DNA of 35,987 nt. It comes from a bacterium (GTDB taxonomy: Bacteria; Planctomycetota; Planctomycetia; Kolteriales; Kolteriaceae). Under the pieces are notes generated by a model. That model made no database searches and was not told the DNA's origin. It saw only the letters and a program-made list of their open reading frames with translations. Position 1 is the stretch's first letter. Each line of letters starts with the position of its first letter. Shown here one piece after another: positions 25,293-34,083 of this stretch. A program made the translations under genes and the position numbers. The stretch covers positions 1 through 35,987 of the forward strand of contig JAIELF010000066.1 of assembly GCA_019753235.1 (NCBI GenBank). Direction: 5' to 3'.

Positions 25293-25295
25293 TCA
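25293..25295 (-). other. In-frame TGA inside ABC transporter NBD
   Basis: On the minus strand the codons read ...TCG CTT CGA TGA GAT GTG ACG CTG GTG..., that is ...S-L-R-stop-D-V-T-L-V... Homologous exporters have a sense residue, typically Arg, Glu or Gln, at this point between the last strand of the Walker A lobe and the Q-loop. Changing TGA back to CGA (one C to T transition) or GGA would restore one gene of about 742 codons. There is no frameshift: both sides are in the same frame. Confidence 0.85.
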
Positions 25296-27065
25296 TCGAA
25301 GCGATTCCAAATGGAGATGTCGCAGGTCGTTGCCGTCCAAACGAATGAAGCCTGCACTGGGGGTCCGCATACCAAAGAGCAGGTCAACCAGCGTACTCTT
25401 GCCGGAGCCTGGCTGACCGAGAATGGCAATATGCTCGCCGGGCTCGATGGTCCCCGTGATCGGACCTAATCCGTGATGCTTTGATGGGAAGTGATACGCC
25501 AGGCCAGAGAGTTGAATCCGAACCCCCTGTCGCGAAGGAATGGTGTACCGGCCGTCGGCATGCTCGGTGGGGAGATCGAAGAGGTGGCCAAGCTTCTCCA
25601 TGGATGCAAGCAGATCGAAGAAGGTTTCGAAGTGTTTGCCAAGCTTGGCGATGTTGCCAACGATCATGGTGACGATCAGCTCGGCCGCGACCAACTGCCC
25701 CAGCGTCATTTGCCCTTGAATCACCAGCCAGCCTCCCAAGCCCAGAAGAACTGCACTGGCGATGGCTTCGAGAAATAGGACGAAAATGAGCTGACGGATG
25801 AGCAACTGAAAGTGTTTACTGCGAAAATCGAGGTACCGCTTTGCCAGAATGTCTGCTCGTTCAAAGGCGAAATCAGGAGCGCCCGCCGAGCGGAACGTGT
25901 TCGGACAGCGAGCAAGATCCTGAAGCCAAGCCGCGGTGTTGTATTTCGCTCGGGACTCGTTGATCGCCAGACGCACGCCCCCGCGGCCGATGACGAAAAC
26001 GACAATGGCGACCATCCCAATGAGAATCAGGTCGAAGCCCAGCAGCCAAGGATGATAAAAGCCTAGGATCGTCATGCCGACAATCATTTGGATGGTGACC
26101 GTGACGCCGTCAAGAAACAGCGTCGTGCCAAACTTTTGCACGTTGAAGGTGTCGAAAAATCGGTTCACGGTTTCGGGGCCGTATTCAAGATCAAACGCCT
26201 CGCGCTTGACACGGGGAATTCGATACGCGAGGTCGTCCACCACCCGGACAAAAATGCGGCGCTGCAAGATTTCAAGGACGACTGCTTGAACCGCACGCAT
26301 CGAACTAGAGGCCAACAGAAAAACAAGCAGCGTCAGCGTCAAGATAATGAGCGGCTGAATCACGTTGCCGAACATCACGGTGTTCACGAGATTCTCGACC
26401 GCGATCGGCGTCGCGATCGAAAACAAACCGACCACGAGGGCGAACGTCGTCACGACCCAAAGATCTGCGGACTCTGTCCGCATCATCCCCCACAGCCGTT
26501 CAAGCGGAGTAACCTCGGCATGATGCTCGCCGTGCGAACCATGTCCATCTTGAGCTTGATCCGACGCCGACGCCACCTCGCGGCTGGTGGGATAGGGATG
26601 AGTCGCCTCGACCAAAACGGAATCGATCTCTTCATCCTTGGAAGAGAGGCCCAAGTCGCGAGCCAATTGATCGATCGAGATCCACTGGACCGCACCATCC
26701 CAATACTTCACTTTGCCCATGCTCTGCGCGAGCAGGATGATGAGGGGCCGTTCGGACTGGGGACGAATGATCGCGATCGGGTCTCTAGGCTGCACAAGGG
26801 CAGCTGATTCTTTCAGCGAGGTTCGATGTTGCGACACCCGCAGGCCGATCGAGCGGGCGGCCGTCGCCAACCACTGCGACGCCAGCGTCTCGGCCGGGCC
26901 CGGCGAAGCCTCCATCGCTTCATCGATCGCTCGGCGAGCCTTCGTCCGATCGAAGGGAACTCTCGATTCCTCCGCCAGTCGATCTAAGAGCTGGACCAGG
27001 CCTGTCGACACCTGAGCCGAGCGGAGCCCCAACCCGGAAGCATCGTCGCCTCCCGCATCGATCAT
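25293..27065 (-). CDS. ABC exporter (peptidase-like + TM + Walker A), stop-truncated
   Basis: About 590 codons of an HlyB/LapB-like ABC exporter. Residues about 1-145 form an N-terminal domain resembling a degenerate C39 peptidase-like domain (SIGLRVSQHRTSL, DPIAIIRP, YWDGAVQWISIDQL) without the catalytic Cys. A His-rich linker (DGHGSHGEHH) leads to six predicted transmembrane helices (starting LWVVTTFALVVGLFSIATP, ending near LVAAELIVTMIVG). The ATP-binding domain begins with a proper Walker A, ILGQPGSGKSTLV, and runs to the DLRHLHLESLR segment, where the frame ends at TGA 25293-25295. GGAGG placed before ATG 27065 makes that start better than ATG 27077. The continuation lies in the same frame directly after the stop. 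In the intact system it would secrete an unknown substrate with the HlyD and TolC products downstream. Confidence 0.8.
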   Translation of the reverse strand: MIDAGGDDASGLGLRSAQVSTGLVQLLDRLAEESRVPFDRTKARRAIDEAMEASPGPAETLASQWLATAARSIGLRVSQHRTSLKESAALVQPRDPIAIIRPQSERPLIILLAQSMGKVKYWDGAVQWISIDQLARDLGLSSKDEEIDSVLVEATHPYPTSREVASASDQAQDGHGSHGEHHAEVTPLERLWGMMRTESADLWVVTTFALVVGLFSIATPIAVENLVNTVMFGNVIQPLIILTLTLLVFLLASSSMRAVQAVVLEILQRRIFVRVVDDLAYRIPRVKREAFDLEYGPETVNRFFDTFNVQKFGTTLFLDGVTVTIQMIVGMTILGFYHPWLLGFDLILIGMVAIVVFVIGRGGVRLAINESRAKYNTAAWLQDLARCPNTFRSAGAPDFAFERADILAKRYLDFRSKHFQLLIRQLIFVLFLEAIASAVLLGLGGWLVIQGQMTLGQLVAAELIVTMIVGNIAKLGKHFETFFDLLASMEKLGHLFDLPTEHADGRYTIPSRQGVRIQLSGLAYHFPSKHHGLGPITGTIEPGEHIAILGQPGSGKSTLVDLLFGMRTPSAGFIRLDGNDLRHLHLESLR

Positions 27066-27482
27066 CTTTTCCTCCATCTCCGAACCCTTCGAATCCTAAC
27101 GACTCATCACTGCTACGATCGACAAAAGAGAATCAACTAAGTACTAGTTTATGCCATCCTGAGATTTACGACCACATACATGACACAAATCATTTTATAG
27201 TAACATATTACGACATATCAACGAACAGGATCGAGTCCAGAAATTTACAAGGTATTACCTTTTGTTTGCCATAGACGGTTCCACGCCTGGACTCCGCGCC
27301 TCCAGACATCCCGAAGAAAACATCCTCGAACGGATGGGGCGGCCGGGTTTTCACTTGGCACAACCACTGATCTGATCACTACCTGGCAACCTTGTCGAGG
27401 GGAGTTGGTGTCGGTCTCTAGCGATTCGGCCGGTGCCGATGTAAGATGCCCGCTTGGGTCGGAAATCGGGCGGGGGAATTCG
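27066..27482. other. AT-rich divergent intergenic region
   Basis: About 420 bases between the ABC exporter gene (minus) and the GH2 gene (plus). The part from about 27105 to 27260 is conspicuously AT-rich against its surroundings and contains a good sigma70-type promoter for the exporter operon (separate entry). From about 27260 on, base composition returns to normal. An antisense open frame through this area and into the GH2 gene is judged spurious. Confidence 0.5.
27194..27221 (-). promoter_or_regulatory. Probable promoter of the ABC-HlyD-TolC operon
   Basis: Read on the minus strand: -35 TTGATA (27221-27216), a 16-base spacer, and -10 TATAAA (27199-27194). Both hexamers match the sigma70 consensus at five of six bases. 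Transcription would start near 27187 and leave a leader of about 110-120 bases before ATG 27065. The AT-rich setting supports it; no experimental evidence is visible. Confidence 0.5.
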
Positions 27483-29771
27483 ATGTCCTTTTCACACAAC
27501 GTGGTCGGCCTTTGGGCCATGATTTCATTTCTCGGGCAACTAGGCGCGGCCGAGCCCTGGAAACCGATTGAAGGAAAGCTCATGACTCGCTGGGCGAAGG
27601 ATGTTTCGCCCGAACATCCCCTCCCCGAGTATCCTCGGCCCCAGTTCGTTCGAAGCCGATGGATTAATTTGAACGGGCTTTGGCAGTTCGATGTTGCCAA
27701 GCCCGGCGAACGGCCGCCGATCGGCCAAACGCTCTCTAAACAGATTCTGGTTCCATTCCCTATCGAGAGTGCCCTCTCCGGATTGGCCGAGAAAGCAAAA
27801 GAGGTTTGGTATCGCCGAACATTTAATGTGGATGAGTGGATGCAGAAGAAGGAGCGGGTGCTGCTCCACTTCGGAGCGGTCGACTGGGAATCGCGCGTTT
27901 GGGTCAATGGCCAATACCTCGGTGAGCACCGTGGCGGGTACGACGGATTCTCGTTCGATATCACCGACTCGCTTCGGCCGGCCGGCGACCAAGAGATCGT
28001 CGTGGGGGTGTGGGATCCGTCCGATCAAGGCTTTCAACCCTGTGGCAAACAAGCCGTCAAACCCGAAGGAATCTGGTACACCTCCACGACAGGCATCTGG
28101 CAAACGGTTTGGCTAGAACCGGTCCCGACAACTTCCATCGAATCGATCAAGCTCACTCCTGATATCGACCATTCTCGACTAGATGTCACGGTCGTGATCA
28201 AGGGGCTCTCCGCACCGGCCATGGTTCACGCAGTGGCCAGGGACCCGTCGAGAAACAAAGCGGTCGCCGCGGGTGTCCGGCTAAAAGTTGACCCTGAGAA
28301 CCCCACCGCTCACGGGCACATTGTCCTCGACCAACCCAACCTTTGGTCGCCCGAAACGCCGTTCCTTTACGATCTGGATCTACAGCTCGAGAGTGACCGC
28401 GGGACGATCGACTCGGCCCAGACTTATTTCGGGATGCGAAAGATTTCCTTGGGAAAAGACTCCGCGGGACTCGTTCGATTGATGCTCAACAACCAAGAGC
28501 TCTTCCAGATGGGGCCGCTCGACCAGGGGTTCTGGCCTGACGGTCTCTACACAGCACCCACCGATGAGGCCCTTCGCTACGACATCGAGATCACAAAACA
28601 GCTCGGCTTCAACATGAGCCGAAAGCATGTCAAGGTCGAGCCCGACCGATGGTACTACTGGGCGGACAAGTTGGGGCTGTTGGTTTGGCAAGACATGCCC
28701 AGCGGCGATCAGCGGATCGCTCCGGGCTTTCCCGACATCAAGCGGTCGGCACAGTCGGCTCGGCAATTTGAAACCGAGCTTGCCGCCATGATGAGAAACC
28801 TCCACAACCATCCGTCGATCATTCATTGGGTTGTCTTCAACGAAGGCTGGGGACAGTACGAAACAGCCCGGCTCACCGACTTTGCGAAAGCGATCGACCC
28901 GTCGCGATTAGTGATCAGTGCGAGCGGATGGACCGATCGTCGGACGGGCGACATCCACGACATTCATCACTATCCTCCTCCCAAGTCGCCGATGGCCGAG
29001 GAGACCCGAGCCATTGTCAATGGTGAGTACGGCGGGCTTGGTTTGCCGATCGAGGGGCACACCTGGCAAGGCAAAGACAATTGGGGCTATCAGCAATTCA
29101 AGACCGTCGAGGAACTCGTCGCGAAGTATGCCGACTTCATCGATCGGGTTCATCTCCTTCGCGGCAAACCAGGGATGTCGGCCGCCGTCTACACGCAACT
29201 CACGGATGTTGAAATCGAAGTCAATGGTTTGCTCACGTACGATCGCGAGGTGATCAAAGGAGATCTCTACACGTATCGCGACCTGAACACCAGGGTTCAT
29301 CGCCCGCCGCCGATCGTTACGGAACTGGTCCCCGCTTCGATTAAGGAGGGGCGAAAATGGCGGTTCACGACGGATTCCCCGAGCGAGGATTGGATGAAAG
29401 AAACGTTTGATGCCTCGATGTGGAAGGAAGGTGAGGCTGGTTTCGGGGGGCCTGGCCTCAAGGGAGCCACTGTCCGGACTCCTTGGCTCACCAAAGAGCT
29501 TTGGCTGCGAACAGAGTTTGAGATTTCGAGTCTACCCAAGGAGGGAAAGCTTCTTTTGCAGGTCTTCCACGACGACGAAGCGGAAATCTATGTCAACGGA
29601 GCCCTGCTGATCAAGCTCGACAAGTGGGCCACCGAGTACGTCCCCATCACGCTCGATGACAAGGCTCGCACGCTCTTCCGCGAGGGGAAAAACGCCATCG
29701 CGGTCCATGTCCATCAAGATAAGGGAGGGCAGTTCTTCGACCTGGGCCTATCCCAACGGGTAGACCCGTAG
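27483..29771 (+). CDS. Glycoside hydrolase family 2 protein
   Basis: A 762-residue exported GH2 enzyme (beta-galactosidase/beta-glucuronidase/beta-mannosidase superfamily). Signal peptide about 1-22. Order: sugar-binding jelly roll (WINLNGLWQFDVAKPGE, VWYRRTF, LLHFGAVDWESRVWVNGQYLGEHRGGYDGFSFD), immunoglobulin-like domain (about 215-320), TIM barrel with NHPSIIHWVVFNEGWGQYE (acid/base Glu454) and VNGEYGGLGLP (nucleophile Glu515), and an extra C-terminal jelly roll-like domain (about 620-762, LFREGKNAIAVHVHQ) often present in planctomycete GH2 proteins. Both catalytic Glu residues are present, so it is likely active on a plant or algal polysaccharide-derived glycoside; the exact sugar cannot be read. 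The start at 27483 has a GGGGGA ribosome binding site; the frame is open to 27405, but that would extend past the signal peptide. Confidence 0.88.
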   Translation: MSFSHNVVGLWAMISFLGQLGAAEPWKPIEGKLMTRWAKDVSPEHPLPEYPRPQFVRSRWINLNGLWQFDVAKPGERPPIGQTLSKQILVPFPIESALSGLAEKAKEVWYRRTFNVDEWMQKKERVLLHFGAVDWESRVWVNGQYLGEHRGGYDGFSFDITDSLRPAGDQEIVVGVWDPSDQGFQPCGKQAVKPEGIWYTSTTGIWQTVWLEPVPTTSIESIKLTPDIDHSRLDVTVVIKGLSAPAMVHAVARDPSRNKAVAAGVRLKVDPENPTAHGHIVLDQPNLWSPETPFLYDLDLQLESDRGTIDSAQTYFGMRKISLGKDSAGLVRLMLNNQELFQMGPLDQGFWPDGLYTAPTDEALRYDIEITKQLGFNMSRKHVKVEPDRWYYWADKLGLLVWQDMPSGDQRIAPGFPDIKRSAQSARQFETELAAMMRNLHNHPSIIHWVVFNEGWGQYETARLTDFAKAIDPSRLVISASGWTDRRTGDIHDIHHYPPPKSPMAEETRAIVNGEYGGLGLPIEGHTWQGKDNWGYQQFKTVEELVAKYADFIDRVHLLRGKPGMSAAVYTQLTDVEIEVNGLLTYDREVIKGDLYTYRDLNTRVHRPPPIVTELVPASIKEGRKWRFTTDSPSEDWMKETFDASMWKEGEAGFGGPGLKGATVRTPWLTKELWLRTEFEISSLPKEGKLLLQVFHDDEAEIYVNGALLIKLDKWATEYVPITLDDKARTLFREGKNAIAVHVHQDKGGQFFDLGLSQRVDP

Positions 29772-29780
29772 TCCGATCCC

Positions 29781-29850
29781 TGCTCGATTGAACCCGATCG
29801 AACCCGATCGAACCCGATCGAACCCGATCGAACCCGATCGAGCGCGATCG
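29781..29850. repeat. 10-bp tandem repeat AACCCGATCG
   Basis: Five perfect copies of AACCCGATCG run from 29791 to 29840, flanked by a degenerate copy on each side (TGCTCGATTG at 29781-29790 and AGCGCGATCG at 29841-29850). Each unit contains the palindrome CGATCG across the junction. It lies between the convergent stops of the GH2 and metallophosphoesterase genes, so it is outside coding sequence. The 10-bp period is near one DNA helical turn. Confidence 0.95.
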
Positions 29851-29858
29851 GTCAGCGT

Positions 29859-31718
29859 TTATCGATCGTCGGCCTTGGTCATTTCGAATGAATCAAACAG
29901 TCGGCCGTCGACGTCATACGCTTTGAAAACCATCGTCCGGTCGAAGACGGCAACATGGCAGTAGTGATACGCCTTGTTGACGTGCAGGCTGAACCAGGTC
30001 CGCTGAGGCGACGGTTCTTCTAATCCGCCACCGCCGCCTCCACTTGTGATGTAGCGAATACCCTTCTTAAGATTGACGGCCATTTCGAAGATCGGCCAGG
30101 TTCGTTCGTAAACATGAATGTGGCCGTTAAAGACAACGTCGACGCCGTACTTCTCATACAGTTTGATCGCGTGCTTCGCGTTGGGGTGCCCGAAGCCGAA
30201 CCCTCCCAACGGCCGACCCCGAAGATGGTCGCCGTAATCGTCGTTATCTGAACTGAAACAAGGGTGATGATGAGCGGCGATCTTCCAAGTCGCTTTCGAT
30301 TCAGAAAGCTCTTTCTCCAACCATTGGTACTGTTCGGAGCCAGGCTTCAAGGGCCGATTGGTATCCACCATGAAGAACTCCGCGTTGCCATACTCGAAAG
30401 TGTAGCGGTGTTCCGGCTTCGGAAGCGCGAAGTAATCATAGTACCAGTGCGAGTCTTTCTCGTGGTTGCCGATCACGGGGAACGTCGGCACATACGCCAT
30501 GAGTTCTTTGCATGGTTCGAACAGATCCTTGAGCCATTGATTCTTGGCAAATCCGTCGTCGACCACGTCGCCACAATGAAGCATGAAGTTCGGCCGACAC
30601 GAATAGATACCCTCGGCACATCGACGGGTGATTTCGGGATTGCGCTGCGTATCTCCGATCACGCCGAACGCCCACGGCTTGTCGGCCGGCGGAGCCGTTT
30701 GAAATGAGCGAAGCTTGCTACTGATCTTCTTGCCGGTCTCGTCGATGGCATCGACACGGTAAAAGTATTCCGAGTGAACCTCGAGCCCACTGGCGGTGAG
30801 TTCCGTGATCAGCGAGGGTTGTTCGCTCGCGACCTTTTTCCCTAAGAGCGCGTTCTTGCCGAAATGAACCTCGACCTTCGTCGGTCGCGAGGTCTCGCAA
30901 ACGAAAGTCATCGACTCTTTGGTGCCGAACTGCAGAATCGGCTCGACGAGAAAGGCGAGCTCTTGCTCGGCGGCGGGCGCTGACTCAGTGAGATTCTTAT
31001 TGCGTAGGGCAACCAGCATGATCTCTGCCGGCGCGAGGACGCGGTCCCATCCTTTTACTTCAAGAAGATCGCCCTGCAGGAATTCTTTCTCATCCCCCTC
31101 TGGACGACCACCCACCACGAGCTCGGCCCCTGGCGCGGGAATGATCGCCCCCGAGGTGTCGTGCGATTCGCTAACCAGCTTTCCATTCTCATAAAGCCGA
31201 GCCGCCTGTCCGTCGTACGTCGCTACCAAGTAGTACCACTTTCCTGGGTTGATCGGGGAGGGGCTCTGCACCTTGATGAATCGGTCCCTTCCTCCTTCGG
31301 AACCCTCGGCGGAAAGCGAGAAACACCATCGGTCTCCCGCGTGGCCAAGCATCCAACCGGTCGGCTCCACTCCCGTCTTCTGAGTCTGCCCGATGATCTC
31401 GCCATCCTGGTCGACGGAAGAGAGTCGCACCCATGCCGATAGGGAGAGGGTTCGCGTCAGAGTCGGAAGTGGCGTCGAGACGGGTTCAATGAGCAGCCTT
31501 TCATTTCCGCGAAAGGCCAATGCCTCGCTCGTCCCTTGTGAAGTGACAGCGGGGCTCCCGTGCAGGCGAGCGATCGCTCGGCCGGTCGTGTCGCGCCAAG
31601 CTCCCTCGACGATCGGATGCGTGCCGACGGCGAAGTGCAGGAACAGATGATCATCGGTCACATCCGCATGCGACCAACAGCAGCCCGCTAGAAACAGAAC
31701 GCAATCAAACAACGGCAT
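29859..31718 (-). CDS. LamG-domain metallophosphoesterase
   Basis: About 619 residues from ATG 31718, chosen because GAGG lies nine bases upstream and it puts a clear signal sequence at the N-terminus (PLFDCVLFLAGC, a lipobox-like site at about residue 13); 31772 would add 18 residues ahead of it. Order: LamG/concanavalin A-like domain (about 30-235, LSLSAWVRLSS, GKWYYLVATYDGQAARLYENGKL), fibronectin-like domain (about 265-345, SEYFYRVDAIDETGKKI), then the calcineurin-like phosphoesterase domain: GVIGDTQ (Asp356), HCGDVVDDG, PVIGNHE, AAHHHPCFS, VVFNGHIHVYERT. The metal-binding motifs are intact; the Ig-like domain before the catalytic one resembles purple acid phosphatase architecture. Likely an exported, possibly lipid-anchored phosphatase. 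It converges with the GH2 gene. Confidence 0.87.
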   Translation of the reverse strand: MPLFDCVLFLAGCCWSHADVTDDHLFLHFAVGTHPIVEGAWRDTTGRAIARLHGSPAVTSQGTSEALAFRGNERLLIEPVSTPLPTLTRTLSLSAWVRLSSVDQDGEIIGQTQKTGVEPTGWMLGHAGDRWCFSLSAEGSEGGRDRFIKVQSPSPINPGKWYYLVATYDGQAARLYENGKLVSESHDTSGAIIPAPGAELVVGGRPEGDEKEFLQGDLLEVKGWDRVLAPAEIMLVALRNKNLTESAPAAEQELAFLVEPILQFGTKESMTFVCETSRPTKVEVHFGKNALLGKKVASEQPSLITELTASGLEVHSEYFYRVDAIDETGKKISSKLRSFQTAPPADKPWAFGVIGDTQRNPEITRRCAEGIYSCRPNFMLHCGDVVDDGFAKNQWLKDLFEPCKELMAYVPTFPVIGNHEKDSHWYYDYFALPKPEHRYTFEYGNAEFFMVDTNRPLKPGSEQYQWLEKELSESKATWKIAAHHHPCFSSDNDDYGDHLRGRPLGGFGFGHPNAKHAIKLYEKYGVDVVFNGHIHVYERTWPIFEMAVNLKKGIRYITSGGGGGGLEEPSPQRTWFSLHVNKAYHYCHVAVFDRTMVFKAYDVDGRLFDSFEMTKADDR

Positions 31719-32639
31719 GGAGTATGACCTCGTTAACGTAGCTGAGTCACCAACAAGCGAGACGATCCGCACCGTCCCGATTCCCTCTCGACTCCCATCC
31801 TACTAAAGGAGTGGGCTCCTCGCGAGATGCTGATTCTTCCCTTCCTTAGAAGCTGTTGGGGAACAGGATCGCTGCTGAAAATCTCCTCATCGTTGAGGAT
31901 GACGGTTAATGCTTCGCGTGTTGTCCTCTGACTCGCCCACAACAGCAAAAGTGTCCACGAACATTTTTTCGTCGATTACATCAGATTTTCCGGGTCGACG
32001 TTGAGAAGTTGTCGCCGACGCAAATCCGTTGATGCCGTTCTTTTTCCTTGTCCGATCATTGATGCTGATTTGATTTTTCATGGGACAGCGAGCCACGTCA
32101 TCGAGCACTGATGCATCTCCCTGATCATCCACATGGGTCTTGCCAGCGACCATATCGCGCCTGTCGACCACGAGGCGTCTCTCTCGAAGCCAACCTGACA
32201 AGAACGGAATCGAGAGCGGCGACTTCGAAGAATCAAGACGAACAGAAGAAGAGAAATCTCTCCACAAAAGTGCGCGACTTCGATCGAACTTCGAGCAGAG
32301 ATTGAGTCACTCGCGAAATCATAATGAATCGCTTTTTAGTCTTCCCTTCGAAGGCAACGCGTGAATGATTGAGTGACCAATCAAGGACTCGGGCCATGTA
32401 GTTTTTCATCTTCGACCAAGGCGCACTTCCTTGCCCGAAAGGGCAAGAGATCGCGGCGCCACGCGATTGTTGAATTGGCTCGGATGAGCCTCACCAGCAA
32501 CCAAAAAACGACTGCTTTGCTTCGCGAGGAGCAAGGAAAGGAAATTTGTTGCCTTCGCGCGACATAAGTCGCGCGAGGCGCGCTCCCGAGACCGTCTCTC
32601 GGGGGAGCATCAACTGGAATTGTCATCAAGGAGAGAACC
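31719..32639. other. Long non-coding region before the coupling ATPase
   Basis: About 920 bases with no supported gene. Open frames such as 31887-32267 (minus) and 32111-32364 (plus) have no recognisable pattern, good start context or typical amino acid composition. The first 600 bases hold a perfect 6-bp hairpin at 31884-31899 (TCCTCA-TCGT-TGAGGA). The last 210 bases (32430-32608) contain a dense set of hairpins described separately. The base composition is less GC-rich than in the neighbouring genes, which fits acquired or decayed DNA. Confidence 0.45.
32430..32608 (+). promoter_or_regulatory. Array of five hairpins in leader of TraG-like gene
   Basis: Five inverted repeats lie end to end upstream of the coupling ATPase gene: 32430-32447 (CTTGCCC-GAAA-GGGCAAG, 7 bp with a GNRA tetraloop); 32477-32490 (GGCTC-GGAT-GAGCC); 32515-32536 (7 bp including one wobble pair); 32555-32576 (TCGCGCGAC-ATAA-GTCGCGCGA, 9 bp perfect); and 32582-32608 (GCTCCCGAGA paired with TCTC..GGGAGC, 10 bp with a 2-base bulge). 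No poly-T tract follows, so simple intrinsic terminators are unlikely. They could be an RNA leader, a transfer-origin-like region or an attenuator. Confidence 0.5.
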
Positions 32640-33965
32640 GTGATCGCAGCGAACTCGGCCGACGACAAGCCTCGTCCGCGGAAGCGGAAGAGTCCAATCG
32701 ACAAAATGCAGTTTTTGTCAATTCCCCTTGGGTTTCGCAGAGAAGCATCGAACCTTGGCTTTCATCGCCGTGACCGCCCGGAGAGGTCGGCCCATGAACG
32801 AGTTCATCACGAAGGGGATGAACACATGCTGATCTTCGCTCCCACGGGGAGCGGGAAAGGTGTGTCGCTTCTGATCCCGACGCTGCTGACTTACAACGGC
32901 CCTTCCATCGTGATCGACGTGAAGGGCGAGAACTACCAAGTGACCGCCGAGCGACGTCGGCAGATGGGCCAGAAGGTCTTCGTCATCGACCCTTTCAACG
33001 TCGTGACCCAAAACCCAGACAAGTTCAACCCGTTCGACATCGCTTCGTTAAGCGGGTCGGCCATTGATGTCGATGCGGAGATGATCGCTGGGATGCTGTC
33101 GACCGGAAAGGCATCAACCGATTCGTTCTGGAACGACACGGCCGCGCCGTTCTTAGCGGGCGTCATCACTTACGCATTGGCCACTCGAGTTACTTCAAAT
33201 CGAAATCTCATCGCTGTGCAGAAGATCCTTCGCAGCGATGATGTCGATGGCGCTCTTGCAAGAGTCCTCGACAATGATGGCGCGATTCATCGGTTCGCGA
33301 GGGAAGAGATTGCCGCCTATCTGCAGATCACTTCGGATCGAACGCGACCGTGCGTCTTGTCCACGGTCCGGACCTATCTGCGAGCGCTCTGCAGCGATGC
33401 GATGCAAACATCGCTGGCAATGAGCTCGTTTAATTGGCAGGAGTTGATCGCGGGCGGACCGATGACGTTGTATTTCGTGATCCCTCCCTCTCGCCTGGAA
33501 AGCCATAGCGCCATCATCAGGCTTTGGATCGGGACCCTCATGCTCGCGTTGTCCTATCGGGAGAAGCAGACCGAGCCTCGAACGCTGTTTCTTCTCGACG
33601 AAGCTGCCCAACTCGGCGAACTCGACATCCTGAAGCAGTTCTTCAGCCTCATGCGCGGCTACGGTGTGCAGGTGATGGCCTTTTACCAGAACCTTGCGCA
33701 GTTGAAGGGAATCTTCCCCAACGATTGGGAGACGATTCTGGACAACGCGGGGGCCATCGCGACTTTTGGATTCAACAACTTCAAGATGGCGACCGCTTGG
33801 AGCGAGTACTTCAACATCGCGCCGGAGGAGCTCGCACGCATGCCTCGAACCGATATGGCCGTCCTGACGCCTCGCGATGGATCGCAAATCCTTCGCCGAA
33901 GCAACTATCTGGTCGACGAGGATTTTCGCGGATTATTTCGTCCTAATCCGCGGTTCAGCCGTTGA
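32640..33965 (+). CDS. TraG/VirD4-like coupling ATPase (soluble form)
   Basis: A 441-residue protein of the type IV coupling protein family, which drives DNA to conjugative type IV secretion channels. Walker A is FAPTGSGKGVSLLIPTLL (Pro68 to Gly74), followed by SIVIDVKGENY and VFVIDPFNVV; Walker B is TLFLLDEAAQLG (Asp320-Glu321), then LMRGYGVQVMAFYQNLAQLKG and the C-terminal FGFNNFKMA-type motif. It lacks the usual N-terminal transmembrane helices, so it is either a soluble variant or an N-terminally lost copy. The GTG start at 32640 is supported by AAGGAG a few bases upstream. No relaxase or VirB channel genes are visible in this window. It sits in an accessory island with small unknown genes and hairpins. 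Confidence 0.85.
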   Translation: MIAANSADDKPRPRKRKSPIDKMQFLSIPLGFRREASNLGFHRRDRPERSAHERVHHEGDEHMLIFAPTGSGKGVSLLIPTLLTYNGPSIVIDVKGENYQVTAERRRQMGQKVFVIDPFNVVTQNPDKFNPFDIASLSGSAIDVDAEMIAGMLSTGKASTDSFWNDTAAPFLAGVITYALATRVTSNRNLIAVQKILRSDDVDGALARVLDNDGAIHRFAREEIAAYLQITSDRTRPCVLSTVRTYLRALCSDAMQTSLAMSSFNWQELIAGGPMTLYFVIPPSRLESHSAIIRLWIGTLMLALSYREKQTEPRTLFLLDEAAQLGELDILKQFFSLMRGYGVQVMAFYQNLAQLKGIFPNDWETILDNAGAIATFGFNNFKMATAWSEYFNIAPEELARMPRTDMAVLTPRDGSQILRRSNYLVDEDFRGLFRPNPRFSR

Positions 33966-33981
33966 TTGTTTTGCAACCCCA

Positions 33982-34013
33982 GGGGCCTTCGCCTTACGCG
34001 AGATGGAGGCCCC
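33982..34013 (+). terminator. Hairpin between TraG-like gene and small gene
   Basis: GGGGCCT (33982-33988) pairs with AGGCCCC (34007-34013), 7 bp perfect, with an inner TCGC/GCGA stem in the loop. It begins 16 bases after the stop of the coupling ATPase. It could be a terminator, mRNA stabiliser or processing signal. No clear T-tract follows. Confidence 0.4.
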
Positions 34014-34083
34014 ATCAAACGCCAAAGTGTCCTAGTGGGACTTCTCTGACAGAAACCTCTTTTTCGAGCGAGGAGTACGAAGC

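Noticed and set aside
27245..27964. 239-codon minus-strand frame across the GH2 start
   Set aside because: Antisense to the clearly real GH2 gene and without protein-family features.
29781..29850. CRISPR-like array
   Set aside because: The repeats are only 10 bp, directly abutting with no spacers, and no cas genes are present.
31887..32267. 126-codon minus-strand frame in the long intergenic region
   Set aside because: Hydrophilic sequence without motifs and with no good start context; could not be supported as a gene.
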